Shown here piece after piece: positions 42,855 to 55,860 of a stretch of 64,000 nucleotides of DNA. This stretch comes from Oreohelix idahoensis (taxonomy: Eukaryota; Mollusca; Gastropoda; Stylommatophora; Oreohelicidae). Within the stretch, counting starts at the first letter, position 1. The number at the start of each line of letters is the position of its first letter. The stretch is taken from the NCBI GenBank assembly GCA_024509875.1, contig JAMPIV010019865.1, positions 44,180 through 108,179 on the forward strand. The letters are read 5' to 3'. Both the position numbers and the translations under genes were made by a program. The notes beneath the pieces were generated by a model. That model was not told the origin of the DNA, made no database searches, and saw only the letters and a program-made list of their open reading frames with translations.

Positions 42855-45295
42855 TGTCGTGGAATATTCTAATCCACATATATAAATTAAAAAGTAAATG
42901 TAAAGCTTAACAAATAAATTCTAATAAAGAAAAGAGCAATGGTAAAATAACAGTGCTGTCACAATGACAGTACTCGAAATCCCCCTTGTTTTCTGCTTCG
43001 TCTGCAAATTGTAACGCTTTCACGTTGATAGTAAAAGCCTACTGTATTATTACCCGCTTTCTTCAATGAAACGTGTGCTGTATTTCTAAGAAAAACATTG
43101 AGAGGCAGACTGTGTAATGACCTAGATTAATCCTAACATTAATTATATTACGTTACCAAAACGAACGAACAGATGGACTCAAATAGAAAGAGAGAGGGGC
43201 GAATAAAATCAGGAACGCATGCAAAATTAAACACGCGTCTCGCTATTAATGCCACCCCCAACAAGCATAACGCGATACACAATTACTACTATCACGCGTG
43301 TAAGGCTACATGCACTAACTTTTTCGGACGGACAGTGATAAATTCACTACCCTTCCCAGAGTTAGGTTTTAAAATCACGAAAAACGCTTATTAGAAAAGA
43401 TAACATTATATGGGTTTACGTTTGAAAACATTACAGTACCCAGACAGCACATCTTCGAAACAGGAGGTAGTAGAAATTGCATATTTTGAACGCAGCCACT
43501 TAGCTCTTTTAAATTGGTATATTTGGGTTCCTTAGGGCTTGCTGACAAAGAATATGTACAATGTTATGCAAATAGTCTAGGAATTAACAAGTTATAGCCA
43601 AAATAAAATGATGGTGCTGTCAGACAACACCCAAAATCAGAATCGCTCAGTGGTAGATTTTTTTACACCACCATTGTACGGGAAATGGGCCACAAGTTAC
43701 ATTTGAACTGATTGGCTGGAATGATATGTAAGGCTAAACATGATTAGTCGGGCTATAAATACTATCTTTGGTTGTTAGGGGAGACGTAGGAAGTTAAAAT
43801 TTTTTCAAATACTTGTCGAAACGTGGCTCCATTGGCTAGACTCGCTGATATACTCACTTAGGAGCGTTAGTTCGAGACCACTAGTCAAATAAGCTTGATA
43901 AAGCAACAGTGCGTTGAAGCCAGCTCATATTTTTGCTAAATAAAAGCCTGGAACATAAGCAGATGGGAATTTGTGCCAGTAGTTGTGCCAGAATTCATTG
44001 CTAATCAACGTATCTGTGTTTGTTTCCATGAATTGTGGTAAGCTTGAAACATTCAGTATCTTTTAATGAAAATTGAATGTGAATTGTTAATTTATGCCTG
44101 TATATATGTGTAGTTCAGTAGCAAACATGATGTAAAGCCTATAATGCTCCCGCCTGAACAGAAGGTGTCGGAGGAAAGTAAAACTGCATGGAATGGCCAA
44201 ACAGTACACTGACACCTAGATTATTGATTAGACAGAAATAATGCTGGAAGTGCAGAGGCGTAGTAACCATTAAGGAGGTAAATACTGGTATAAAGTATTT
44301 CAGATGAAGCTGACAGTTGGCCTAACGCTCTGAACTCAATGTTTGTGATGTACTGTGCTCAGTGTAAAAAGAGAGTATAAATTAGTTATGAAGTAGAAGG
44401 TACATCCTTCTTGTTTTCAGGGACCGTGGTCTTGATGGTATTGAGCAGCACCTGGTCAGAGCTTTGCTGAATCCAGAGTCGGACAGCATACTCCTTGGTC
44501 CATTTAGCTATCAGTGAGGTGTCTCCAGAGCCGAGGGGAGAATCGAGCAGAGGAGAGTCTGTTCCTGCCGCCATCACGCAAGATAAGCTGATGTGGCCAG
44601 CTGAGCTCAAAATTATGTACCCCAGCTTAAAATGACCTTGTAAAAATAACATTAAGAGGGGAATTAAATTGTGTTAATATCAGGAACTGAGAACATCTCC
44701 AATAATAGTTCCCATAAAGACAAACTATTGAAGTCATGATGATAAATACCAACAGAGCTTGAACAAAACAAAACCAGTATTACCTCATATTACTACTACA
44801 CAACTGACACACATAGGATACTTTTAATAATATATGTCATTACAATATTCATATTGATAAATTCTGTACATATAACTTGTAAATAAAATTGATTGTGATT
44901 CCTGGTTCCCTTTGTATTTGAATCAGGACACATATTCATTCATAACAGCAATGAATACATATTGTTATTTGAAAAGTTATCAGTGACTCCTTTAAGATAT
45001 CCTTTAGAGTGTTATATGTATGTGAGTGTCACAGTGTTGTCAAGTGTGGTGGAATAAATTAAATTGTTTATCTGTCTGTTGTTGTTATGACTTACACTTC
45101 ATCATACACATACCCTAGACATACAACGTAGTCATCACACTATTCCAGAATAATTCTGACTGAGGTATACATATGTGGCAGCAAGTAAGGTTATATATAA
45201 TACACTACTCTTATTAGATATATATACCTTCACAGCTGATCTCAGTCAGTACACTAAGTCCCCTATAAATATTTATAACATCCCACTTCACCACA
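42855..45295 (+). repeat. Element B 3' LTR (2441 bp)
   Basis: Equal in length to the 5' LTR, beginning TGTCGTGGAATATTC and ending CACTTCACCACA, followed by the duplicated AATGT. Differences are single substitutions or run-length changes, for example AAGCATAACG here versus AAGCGTAACG at 37419. Confidence 0.95.
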
Positions 45296-45300
45296 AATGT

Positions 45301-46913
45301 TAGGAATATAAAAAATTAGATGGCCGGATGACCCATCTTGAGCAGTGAAATAATATACTTTTAATTTTACAGACGGATAGATAATAATGAAAATAATGAC
45401 AAAAGACAGTGTTGTTCACAACAGCGAAAGACTGCATTGAATCAAAAGTGTCGCTATTTGCACAAAAATCGCGACCTTGAGACGCAGGTGTTCAAATCTA
45501 CTTAGCATGGAAGAGAAGGGATATTGGTGGAAGCTGTGTCTAAAAATAACTTTTATCGACAAAATTTTGGAGGGGAGAGAAAGGTTGGTTCAAAAATCAA
45601 GTACGTTTTGTGAAAACGCAAGTAGAGACGGACAGACTAACAGATAAAAATCCATACTTGACTGAAGCATGACTGAAATGACTTTAGTGTAGGAAATTTG
45701 AATTTAAAAAAACCAAGGCATTGATTGGCCACAGACAATCATATTATCCGCGCTCAGACGAGCTTTTTTGCCATTCCTCAATAGTTGTCCAGTGATAGAC
45801 ACAGTAAATTTCAAGTGTGGTGATTTCCAAATGAAATAAATTGAAATAAGTTCAGGGACGCCATACTATAGCCAGCAGCTCAGCTGAGTTTTGCTAGCAT
45901 TTCTGTGTTCTTTATTCATAATCTGGTAAGATTGAAATTATTTCTTTGCATATTTTGAATACTGTTTAATGTCCGAGTGATTTGATACTGCCATATCGAA
46001 ATCTAGCCTTACAAACAAGTAAGGATTCGCTCTGGACCCCCCGCCCTAGTTCAGGGTCTAGGGACAAACAATATATAAACTACAGCAAGGTTTAGGAAGG
46101 GGTGATCAAGGGTTGAGAACAGTGAATCATATCACCTATCCTATTCTATGGCAGTGAGATAATGCACCTATTTCAGAATCTGTAGACTGGGGAAACTTAC
46201 CCTATGCGAAACCAACTAGGTAAGATGTGCTGTCTGGTCAGAGAGAACTGACCCTGTTTATGTGGTGTTATTGTAATTTGTTATGTGTAGAAGTGGCTTA
46301 TTAGGTAAGGTTCTGAGCAAAAACCAATACTTTATTTCAGAGCTGTGAGTTCGATCTTGACACTAAGGTGGTGTCAAATGCTGATTAATAATTGAAGTGA
46401 GGACCCGTGCAGTGTACATTTCGGCAGAACATCTTTGTATTGTTCAAGCACGGAGAGGTGGGGCCATCATATTCCAGCACCAGAACAAATCTGGCAAAGT
46501 TAAGTAGGCTAGCTGGCCTGCTGAACTTACACCAACTTCATAAAACTAGCACCCAAGAGAATTTACTACTGAAGCATCCCATTTCCTTCCATCATTAATG
46601 GACAATGCTGTGTAGGCATAAACAGGGAGGGATGAAGCCACCCCAACAGCACATCCATTCATAGTTTTCCCAGGAAAATTAACATTACGAACAGTAACAT
46701 GCCCTTTATTCATGCCATTCATTCATAAATTTCAAAATCTTTGCATAAGTTCTGGCCAAAATAAAACCTTGGTTCAGAACAAATAAATTTAAAAAAAGAT
46801 TTTCTATTCTAAATTTAACCAGCTGAATTTAGTTCATTGTGTTATAAATTTTATTGATAGTATTAGACTTAATTAATATCTGTGTGTGTCTCGCTTTGTA
46901 TATGTCCATACAA
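45301..46913 (+). repeat. Element A 3' LTR, right part, truncated
   Basis: Continues the A LTR after element B. It shares TTGGAGGGGAGAGAAAGGTT, CCGCGCTCAGACGAGC, CTGGACCCCCCGCCCTAG and later blocks with 30270-31660. It carries about 110 bases missing from the 5' LTR (45440-45565), lacks about 50 bases at 46697, and breaks off at 46913. Confidence 0.85.
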
Positions 46914-48892
46914 TCGCAGGAGCACAGTGATTGCACAGGAGCTACATCTTTAGTCCCCCTCAGTCTTGGGTGGGCTAACGAAACGACCATCAGCGGGTGT
47001 TGTGTGCAAGAAATTAAGGACATAACTGTTTTCAAGAGATGAGTACACATTAGTACCATTTCTGTCAGCAATTGTGAGCATTAAACGGTCAAGGACGAAA
47101 AACTGAGTTAGCATAGCAAGCGACAAGAATAACAGCATAGCTGATAAATTTTATATACGTAATTAACAGCACAGCTGATACATTTACTAAAATTGAGTAA
47201 CAGTGTCGCAAAATTGGTTTCAATGCATTGCAAACGTGGTCGAGGAGTTTACAGTTAAAGTCACCGATCGATTGTCAGCAAAGCGGCCGCTATCAAAATG
47301 GCGGTATATCGGCAAACTGTAGACGATGCATTGTACAACTGTGTATAAGTAGAAACGGTAGGAAGTTATCCTTTACGGAGATATATGTGTATTTCGGCTG
47401 CCCATAGTTATACTGAAAGCCTGTAAACCCACTTCTGTACTAAATACTAAAATCAACAAATAACAGTTTGGGAAATTACATGGATAGGAAGGTAGAGAAT
47501 TATCAACTGTATAAAACAAGATAAGATGGAACAGTATGGATAATATATAAGCCGAGGATGAGAAAGGAGAAATTTCAGTCAACGCACAGATCGGCTGAAA
47601 TTGTTGTTTCGGGAAAGTTTTTCAGCCGAGGCTTAAGCTGTGACGTCAGTACCCTCCTATACGCCCGCGCTAGACTTATAAGTAGCGGAGCGGTAAACTC
47701 AGAGACACACAACGAAAGAGGTTTGAGACAGACTGGAGGCAGAGTTTCGCCACTACCCATATACCATATGAATTGTGAGCGGATCGCCAGAAACATTTTT
47801 CAGTCCAGTATCTGAAGTCTGAGGGTAAGCGAAATTATGATAACTACCGTGTATAATATTTTTTTTAATTTTAGGTTCATATAAACTTCTCAATATATGC
47901 CTGTATAATATTCATTAATATAATGTATTGTTATTTTGAATATGATTTAAACATGTGCTTTGTGGATGATTGTACAAAAACGTATCAAAACTAGCCCCAC
48001 AGCCAAATGTAGATAAAATCTATCAAATTAATTGCTGTATCTCGACGAAGATAAAGGCAGTCCCATGGCAGAGATTGTCATAGGCAAAGGAATTGTTAGA
48101 AGCTTCATCATGGAAGATACCGCTTTTACGAGGTTAGGTGATTAGTTCCCTTCCTCGATGCCTTTTCCTTCCCTAGTTCGAGCGCACAACTGAGTGCCCA
48201 TTTACAGCTGGTAAACTGGAGTGTTCCCCAGCCAGTTTCAATTCAACAATTATGTAATGGTGCTACTGAAGAAAGCAACACTATCGTTTCGTCAGTCGGG
48301 CACTCACTTTATTTAATTGTGTATTACTTTTGTGTAGATGCTAAGAATGGCATCAGTATTTAAATTTGTACCCTACATGGTTTGGATAGATCAAGTTATA
48401 AATAAGTAAAAGATTACAGGAGCAGAATAACCCAGATGATGTTTATTACTGATAATGTTAATATTAATTCTGTATCATTGAAATGATGTTACTCGCTATG
48501 ACTGTATAACTTTGACATCTGATGACTGACTAGTCTGACTTATGTACTAGTCAGATACAATTAACTGAAATGTTAATACTTCTATATCACTGAAATGATG
48601 TCCTTACTTACTATGATTGTATAACGGTGACATCTGATGACTGACTGGTCTGACATCTGTGCTAGTCAGCTATAAGTCTAGCCAGATACTAGCCAAGGCT
48701 GATATGATGTTTCAGGTTCCATGAAATAACTCAAACCGGACTGTCAAGTATCAGAAGCCTGTGTTGTTCATCAGAGGCAATCCCACAAAAGTGCAGGACC
48801 CCAAAGAGTGAACTTCAACTGGTCATTGGCATCCCTACAGCTGGGTCTACCAAATCTGATATCCACCAAGGACAGTTCAGTGTCAGCATTGT
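46914..48892 (+). repeat. Probable fragment of another long LTR (F), with a SINE piece and a tandem duplication
   Basis: TATA-like ATAATATATAAGCC (47540) and GACTTATAAGTAGC (47668), a leader-like stretch and the donor-like GAGGGTAAGCG (47821) mirror the layout of A, B and C LTRs. A SINE central domain lies inverted at 48110-48240. A unit of about 125 bases with ACATCTGATGACTGACTAGT is duplicated (about 48450-48570 and 48571-48690). Neither end of the LTR is defined. Confidence 0.4.
48110..48240 (-). repeat. SINE central-domain copy, inverted
   Basis: The reverse complement reads GCTGTAAATGGGCACTCAGT, TGTGCGCTCGAACTAGGGAA and CACCTAACCTCGTAAAAG, matching 26600-26715 and the SINE body at 1311-1440. 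Confidence 0.55.
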
Positions 48893-51280
48893 GTCGTGAG
48901 AAATTCTAATCCACATATATAAATTAAAAAGTAAATGTAAAGCCTAACAAATAAATTCTATAAAAGGAAGAAGAATGGTAAAGAACAGTGCTGTCACAAT
49001 GACAGTACTCGAAATCCCCTTTGTTTTATGCTTCGTCTGCAAATTGTAACGTTTCCACGTTAAATATAAGCCACTGCATAATACAAGCGTTTCCACAACA
49101 CATTAAAACGGGTATTGCATTTCTAAGAAAAAACATTGAGAGGCACACTGCGTATGACCTAAATTAATTACACTACGAATGGACAGATGGATGTAGGATG
49201 GAAAGAAGGGAAAGCTGAAAATCAGGAACGCATGCAACACTAAACACGCGTCTCGCTATTAATGCCACCCCCAACAAGCGTAACGCGATATACAATTACT
49301 ACTATCACGCGTGTAAGGCCACATGCACTAACTTTTTTTCAGACGGACAGTGATAAAAACACTACCCTTCCCAGAGTTAGGTTTTAAAAACCTGAAAAAA
49401 CGCTTATTAGGAAAGATGACATTAGATGGGTTTACGTTTGAAAACATGACAGTACCCAGACACCACATGGGGATTGAAGTGAACAGGAGGTGGTAGAAAA
49501 TGCACATTTTGAACGCAGCCACCTAGCTCCGTTAGATTGAGATATTTGGATTCCTTAGGGCTTGCTGACACAGAATATGTTAAGTGTTACGCAAATAGTC
49601 CAGAAATTAATAAATTATAGGCAAAAGAAAATAATGAGGGTGTCAGACAACCTAAAAACTCGGAGTCGCTCAGTGGCAGAATTTTAAACCACCATTGTAC
49701 GGAAATAGGCCACAAGTTACATTTGAATTGATTGGATGGAATGATATGTAAGGCTAAACACGATTAGTCGGACTATAAATGCTATCTTTTGTTGTCAAGG
49801 GAGACGGAAGTAAGAGTACTTTTTTTCAAACGATGGGGTAGAAATGGCCTGATTGGTTAGGTCTGTTAATATAGTTAATTGATAGCGTTAGTTCGAGACC
49901 ACTAGTTCAAATAAGCTTGATAAAGCAACAGTGCGTTGAAGCCAGCTCATATTTTTGCTAAATAAAAGCCTGGAACATAAGCAGATGGGAATTTGTGCCA
50001 GTATTTGTGCCTACATTCAGTGCTAGTCAACGTATCTGTGTTTATTTCCTTGAATTTTGGTAGGTTGAAATATTTGATCTCTTTTTAATGAAAATTGAAT
50101 GTACATTGATAATTTATGTATGTATATATGTGCAGTTCAGTAGCGAACATGAGACAAGGCCTATATCTATATATGTAGTGCTCCAACCTGAACAGAAGGT
50201 GTCGGAGAAAAGTAACACTACATGGAATTACCAGATAGTACACTGACACCTACCTTATGACATGGAAGGAATTATAGCTGAAAGTGCAGAGGCGTAGTAA
50301 CCATTAAGGAGGTTAATACTGGAGTAAACTGCTTCAGAAGAAGATAGCAGTAAAAATAAAGCTCTGAACTCTGTGTTTGTGATGTATTGTGCTCAGTCTA
50401 GCCAGATAGTATAAATTAGTTCTGAAGTAGGAGGTACATCCTTCTTGTTTCAGGGACTGTGGTCCTAGTTATTGAAGCCGCACCTGGTCTGAGCGTTTGC
50501 TGAATCCAGAGGCTACAACATACTCTTTGGTCCCTGTAGTAACCAGTGAGGTGTCTTCAGAACCAGTGAAGAAGTCTAGTAGAGGAGTCCTTGCCTGCCG
50601 CCATCACGAAAGTTAAGCCCACTGTGGCCAAAAGAGCTCAACACTATGTACCCCTCGTAAATGACACTAACTTAATTAAAGAGGGGCAATTAATTGTTTT
50701 AATGTTCGGAACTGAGACCATCTCCAATACTAGTTCCAAACATACACAAGCACATGCAGTCATGATGTCTAATAAGAATCTATCTTGAAGAACAAAACCA
50801 GTATTACCTCATATTACCACATCACAACTCACACACATAGATTACTAATATTGTAGGTCAATGCAAAGACCACATTTATATCTGTGTACATAATATTTGT
50901 AATTACATGTTATAATATTGCCTGGTTCACTGTGTATTTGAATCAGAATCACTATTGTAGAAAAAATCAATACATCTGTATATATCTGAAATTTATCATT
51001 GAATCTTTTAAGATAGTCTTCTAGAGTGTTGACTGTTTGTGAGTGTCACAGTATTGTCAAGTATGGTGGAATAATTAAATTGTTTATCTGTTTGTTGTTG
51101 TGGTGACTTACACTTCATCATTTGCATAACCCTAGACATATAACGTTGCCAACACAATATTCCAGAATAATTCTGACTGAGATATAAATATGTGGCAGTA
51201 AGTAAGGTTATCTGTAAAACACTACACATATTAGATACAGATACCTTCACAGCTGATCTCAGTCAGTACACTAAGTCCCT
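48893..51280 (+). repeat. Solo LTR D (B family), main part
   Basis: Begins TGTCGTGAGAAATTC and follows the B LTR throughout at moderate divergence (TATAAATG at 49774, AATAAA at about 49966, GTAGGT at 50060). It is interrupted at TCCCT by element C and finishes at 61507-61537 with CACTTTACCACA. Outer flanks share the duplication CATTG (48888-48892 and 61538-61542). No internal region is present, so it is a solo LTR left by LTR-LTR recombination. Confidence 0.92.
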
Positions 51281-53718
51281 TGTCGTAAATTTATTTTGAG
51301 AGAAAAGAGTCGTAGAAATAGTGGTCCGGTTTAGAGTGGAAAATGATGATGGAAAGCTCAGTGATAGAAATGTAGAGATTTAATAGTTACTTCACAGCGT
51401 GCTGGAGGAGAGTAAAGACAGACTTATTTACGACAAATCGTGTCTCTCAATCTTCTCTTTCACTCTCCTGGTCAAACAATTATTTGCCAGTTTTCCAGAC
51501 TCGCATCTGCGCGCTCACCGATTCGGTGTTTTCAAACACACACACGACGTTGATACAAACTATATTAAACGAATAGGGGAAAAGTTGGGCTTTGGGTATA
51601 TCCAACACACAGAACTAAATGAGTTTATGTGATTTTATTCACTATAACATCAATCACTAAAAATATCAGATATTACATAAATTATCATAAGTACACAAAT
51701 GCAAATAACAAGTTTGGGAGGGGGTGAAGAAGATTGGTATCGACTAAGCCCTTCCCGCTCATTAGACAAAGACAAACCCAGTCCAGAGATAGATAATATC
51801 AGGAACACAGGTACGTTAACCTAACAGTAAAGTTAATTACTCTGAAAGAGGTGTTACCAAGTTAGGTATAAGTGATAGAAAAAAAAAAACCTGTTCTTCC
51901 CAGCTGTTCTTCCCTTTACTAAGCAAATGGAAAGGAGGTGGTTTTAAACAGAGTTAACAAATTATCAACTATCCCACTTAAAGGAACAATGTAGGGTATA
52001 CAGAAAAGATATATATGTTACCAGGTAAGCAAGTTAACAAAATGGTCACACAAAAGAATTAATTTCCTGTCATTCATACACGCGCTAGCAAAGGCCTTCA
52101 CTCATCTTGCTCTCACTTACCGATTGTGAAAAAATCTTGCACTCCATAGAATAACACAACAGCAGTTACACCTCAACTAAATGTATGAGTGTTTGTTCAA
52201 GTTCTAGCCCCAGATTATCGGGTAGGCGGTCAGCACATAAAAGGATCCCGTAATCGCTGGAAAATGAATCTGTAGTTGTGTCTCTTTTCTTAATAACAGT
52301 TTCTATGGGAGGGCACGGTCTCTGATACCGGGGTGAGGATGGTGTGGTCTATTTGACTATGCCGCGGATAATAAAATTCTTACGCGTGCTGGTACACTTT
52401 ATCCGTGAGGTATGGTTTAAGTCCAGTGAGAAAACTAGTCACATCACTGTTCAGGAAATTATGAATTATCTCTCTGTGTCAGTAAACTAACAAAGCTCGG
52501 GCCAGTGTTCTTCTTCCCGTTACGACTTAAGTTGTTTGATGGTGCGTTAAATTTGTCTTTGGGTGTGCTTTCTTTGCTATAAGTTAGATAGCGGAATTCC
52601 AAACATAGAATCGCCTCAAAGATTAAAAATTTACACAGTCTCAACAAGTTCTGCGTCAGGGGAACTCTACACACTGTTTATGCTTTGCTTTGCTTAGATT
52701 GATTTCTTTATTTCTTTCTTAATGCTGGGATCGCACAGGTTACGATCACTCTGTATGAAAGAAAAAAAAAAAGACATGTAATATACCGAAAACAAATAAC
52801 CTTCTAAAGCGCGATGAATTTCCCGTTAAGCCTATTATATATATGCTCGCGTATTTAATTATGTATTTAATAAACACTGCGCGAGTTCTAGTGGTTAAAA
52901 ACCCACATCTATAAAACTAGGACTTAACTGAATTTATTAATTATAAATTCCTTCGCGACTTTAAAAGTTAATTTAAGCATCTATTATCTTTTGAAATAAT
53001 ATAATAGATAGATCATTATATTTAAAACTGGAACTATTGAGACGGTTTAATTTAATAGGTTTAAATTAACACAAAATCCCTTTAAATAGAATGACTGAGC
53101 TAGACCACTGATCACTTTACACAATATATATTACCGCTTTGCACAGAGTTAGAAATCACTGCAAATATATATAAAATCCAGGGGAAAATCTATAACAAGA
53201 TTTCAATAAAGCTAGTGCTTCTGTAAAGGTCTGGCCAGCGAGTGATAACGTGTCTAGTTCTACATGGTCTATTTAGCTAAAATGAAATGTAAGTTGAGTG
53301 GGACATGATAAACTTGACAACTTATTTGATCTCACGAACTTTTGGGGATCTGACCGCCAAATCAAGAGAAAAAGCCGCACCCTGGTCTTCGTATCCGCTC
53401 GCTGCTGCCCGTTTCGCTTTCCCCCGTTCGCTCGGTTCCTCGATTGACACCGAGACGCGAAATTAGCGGCAAGCAACTGCGTCTCGTATCAGGGAAAACT
53501 ACTGTCTTTGATAGCGCCGATAGTCTCCCTTAAGATCCCTCGGTCTGTCTCTTTGATCTCGTCGCTGTATCCTACATGAGTCCCGGTGGAATGCGTTCTG
53601 GCAAACGAAAAGTTACAACAAATGTTCAGGGGTTCTAATGTTATGAAAAGCTAAAGGTCCCTTTAAATCATCCATCATATCAGGGAAAATTCACTAGTCA
53701 AACTAGACGTACGTCACA
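51281..53718 (-). repeat. Element C 3' LTR (2438 bp)
   Basis: On the minus strand it starts TGTGACGTACGTCTAG and ends TTTACGACA. The donor-like TCGGTAAGTGAG is read on the minus strand at 52123-52112. The family differs in sequence from A and B but has the same length class and layout. Confidence 0.95.
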
Positions 53719-55860
53719 ATCGTCCCCACTTTTAGACATGAAACCATTTTTCATGTTTTCATTTTTGACAATGGAGGTGACCTGATTGGTGATTTTAGGA
53801 TGAGTGGTATCTTCAGTTTGCTCTTCTTCCTCTGTAGACCAGTTTCTACTCAGAAAATCAGCCCCGACATTCTGTCTTCCCGGAATATATTCCACTTTGA
53901 AAGAACAGACGCTTAAAAGAAGCGCCCAACGCATGATCCTTGCGTTAAATTCTTTATTGGCACCAAGAAATGCTAACGGAGCGTGGTCTGTTTGCACCGT
54001 GAACGATGTACCATAAAGAAACTCATGATGGCGTCTGATACCGTCAATCAGAGCAAGACATTCCCTTTCAACTACGCTGTAGTTCCGTTCCGCTTTATTT
54101 AATTTCCGACTGCCATAGGCAACTGGAAATAGCATGTTCAGGTCACTGTCATCGGCTTGAAGCAGTGTTGACCCGATGCCCTGACCTGACGCGTCGACTC
54201 TCAGTACAAAAGGTTTCTTGAGGTCAGGCAACCTCAAGATGGGGTATGCAGACAACTGTCCTTTCAAAGTGCTATACGCGTGTTCGCACTTTTGATCCCA
54301 TATGACCTTATCAGGACAACCTTTCTTTGTGAGGTCAGTCAGAGGTGCCGTCAGTCCGTTGAAGTTCTGGATGTACTTCTGATAGTATGCACATAGCGAT
54401 ATGAAGGAACGTACGTCTTTCTTCGTTCGGGGTCTTTTTGCTGCAGCTATTTTCTCCACGTTCTTCTTAATAGGCCAACTGCATCCGTGAGAAATAGTGT
54501 GCCCCAGGAAGTCTAACTGTTCAAACCCGATGAGACATTTGCTAGGTCTGGCTGTGAGACCCGTTTCCTGTAGTCTCCTGAGGAGCATAGCAACCGTAGC
54601 AATATGTTCTTCATAGGTTTCCGATGCAATTAAGATGTCATCCATGAAATTATGGATATGGGGACTTTGCAAAGGTTCTAGAAGCTTCCTCATCATCCTG
54701 GTGAACACTCCTGGTGCGTTATGCAAACCGAACGGCATCACGTTAAATGTGTAATGTCCTTCACTAGTGCTGAAAGCTAACAAAGGTTTAATTTCCTCCT
54801 TGACTGGTATTTGATAATAACCTTTACTGAGGTCAATCTTGGAGAAGATCTTAGCTTTGCTGAGCTTGGTGAACAACTCAGAAACAGTTTGGAGAGGTTC
54901 GGGCTGGAATTCCGTTACAGCGTTTAGCAACCTGTAATCAATGCACAGCCGAACTTCCTTATTGGGCTTCTGCAACAGCACTACGCTCGAGCTGTAAGGA
55001 GATGTAGACTCACTGATAATTCCTGCCTGACGCAGCTTGTCTATTTCTCCACGAAGTGCATCAGCTTTAGCGTACGGGATGGGGTAAACTCTGGTTTGAA
55101 CAGGGGTCTCGTTTGTTAATTTCATATCAAATTCAATGAGATTTGTTCGACCAGGTACATCCGTTAAAACTGCACTGTACTGTTTTAGTAGAGCCCTAGT
55201 TTCTGTTTGTTGTTCTGGTGAGAGATTGTCGCCGAACTTGACATCTTTAAAGGATTCTGTGGGTTGCAGTGGATACTCCATGCAACCATCATCATCTTCC
55301 TCGTCTTCCGTTGCTATGGCGACAGCCAGGAGATGCTCGGAGGATGGCACCGGTCTTTCCAAATATTTCTTTAGCAGATTTACGTGGAAGACCTTCTCCT
55401 TTCCTTTGATGGAGATCTTGTAGTTGGTACGTGAGATCTTTTTAAGGACGGTAAACGGTCCTTGCCATCCGATGCGAAGTTTATTGCTTCCTGTTGGAAG
55501 TAGCAATAGGACTTTCTCCCCTGGTTGTAGTTCTCTCTCTTTTGCAGCTTTGTTGTATCTTTTAGTAATTTTAGCGCGGGCTTTCTTAAGGTTGGTAGTA
55601 GCTAGATCCCATCCTAGCTTTAGCCTTTCCTTAAGCTCAGATACATACTTGCTTGCAGAGACGACTGTCTCGTCAGCCTTCTGGTCTGTCAGGGACCGAA
55701 GTAAGGCTTCTAGTGGCCCCTTAATAGGTCTGCCAAATAAAAGTGTAGCTGGCGCAAAACCCGTAGACGCTTGGGGTACCTCTCGGTAGGCGAATAAGGC
55801 AGCCGATATATATTGGTCCCAGTCTTCCGGTTTCTCCTGACCCAGCTTACGTAACATCAT
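53698..55860 (-). pseudogene. Element C integrase C-terminus, reverse transcriptase and RNase H in one frame
   Basis: An uninterrupted 720-codon frame begins inside the integrase after its catalytic Glu, includes the GPF-type module (LRIGWQGPFTVLKKISRTNY), and runs straight into the reverse transcriptase: LCIDYRLLNAVTEF, FSKIDLSKGYYQIPV, FNVMPFGLHNAPGVF, NFMDDILIASE, LDFLGHTI. RNase H follows (VLRVDASGQGIGSTL, YSVVERECLALIDGI, TDHAPLAFLG), then GADFLSRNW and a short acidic tail to the stop in the start of the LTR. The fused frame proves the order integrase then RT-RNase H in a single product. All catalytic acids are present. Its only visible break is the frame change at the junction with the upstream segment (about 55860). 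The stop lies about 20 bases inside the 3' LTR. Confidence 0.95.
53719..53733 (-). other. Element C polypurine tract
   Basis: AAAGTGGGGACGAT on the minus strand lies directly before the LTR start TGTGACG, matching the GGGGA tracts of A and B. Confidence 0.75.

Larger units (their letters stand above)
37011..45295 (+). mobile_element. Element B: non-autonomous Gmr1-like retrotransposon inserted in the A 3' LTR
   Basis: Two 2441-base LTRs flank a 3.4-kb interior. The 5-base duplication AATGT lies at 37006-37010 and 45296-45300, inside LTR sequence of element A. The interior lacks protease, integrase core and most of the reverse transcriptase. Near-identical LTRs show a recent jump, so the proteins probably came from another copy. 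Confidence 0.93.
29770..46913 (+). mobile_element. Element A: Gmr1-like Ty3/Gypsy retrotransposon, 3' LTR split by element B and truncated
   Basis: Structure: 5' LTR (29770-31869), primer-binding site (31870 on), gag-protease, integrase, reverse transcriptase-RNase H, polypurine tract (36557-36570), then the 3' LTR in two parts (36571-37010 and 45301-46913). Element B sits between the parts. The 3' LTR stops matching after CCATACAA at 46913, so the last ~200 bases are lost and no target duplication can be shown. The left flank is GTATT. Confidence 0.88.

Noticed and set aside
51399..51632. 77-codon frame duplicated at 59166-59399
   Set aside because: Located in the two LTRs of element C on the strand opposite to its transcription; no recognisable domain.
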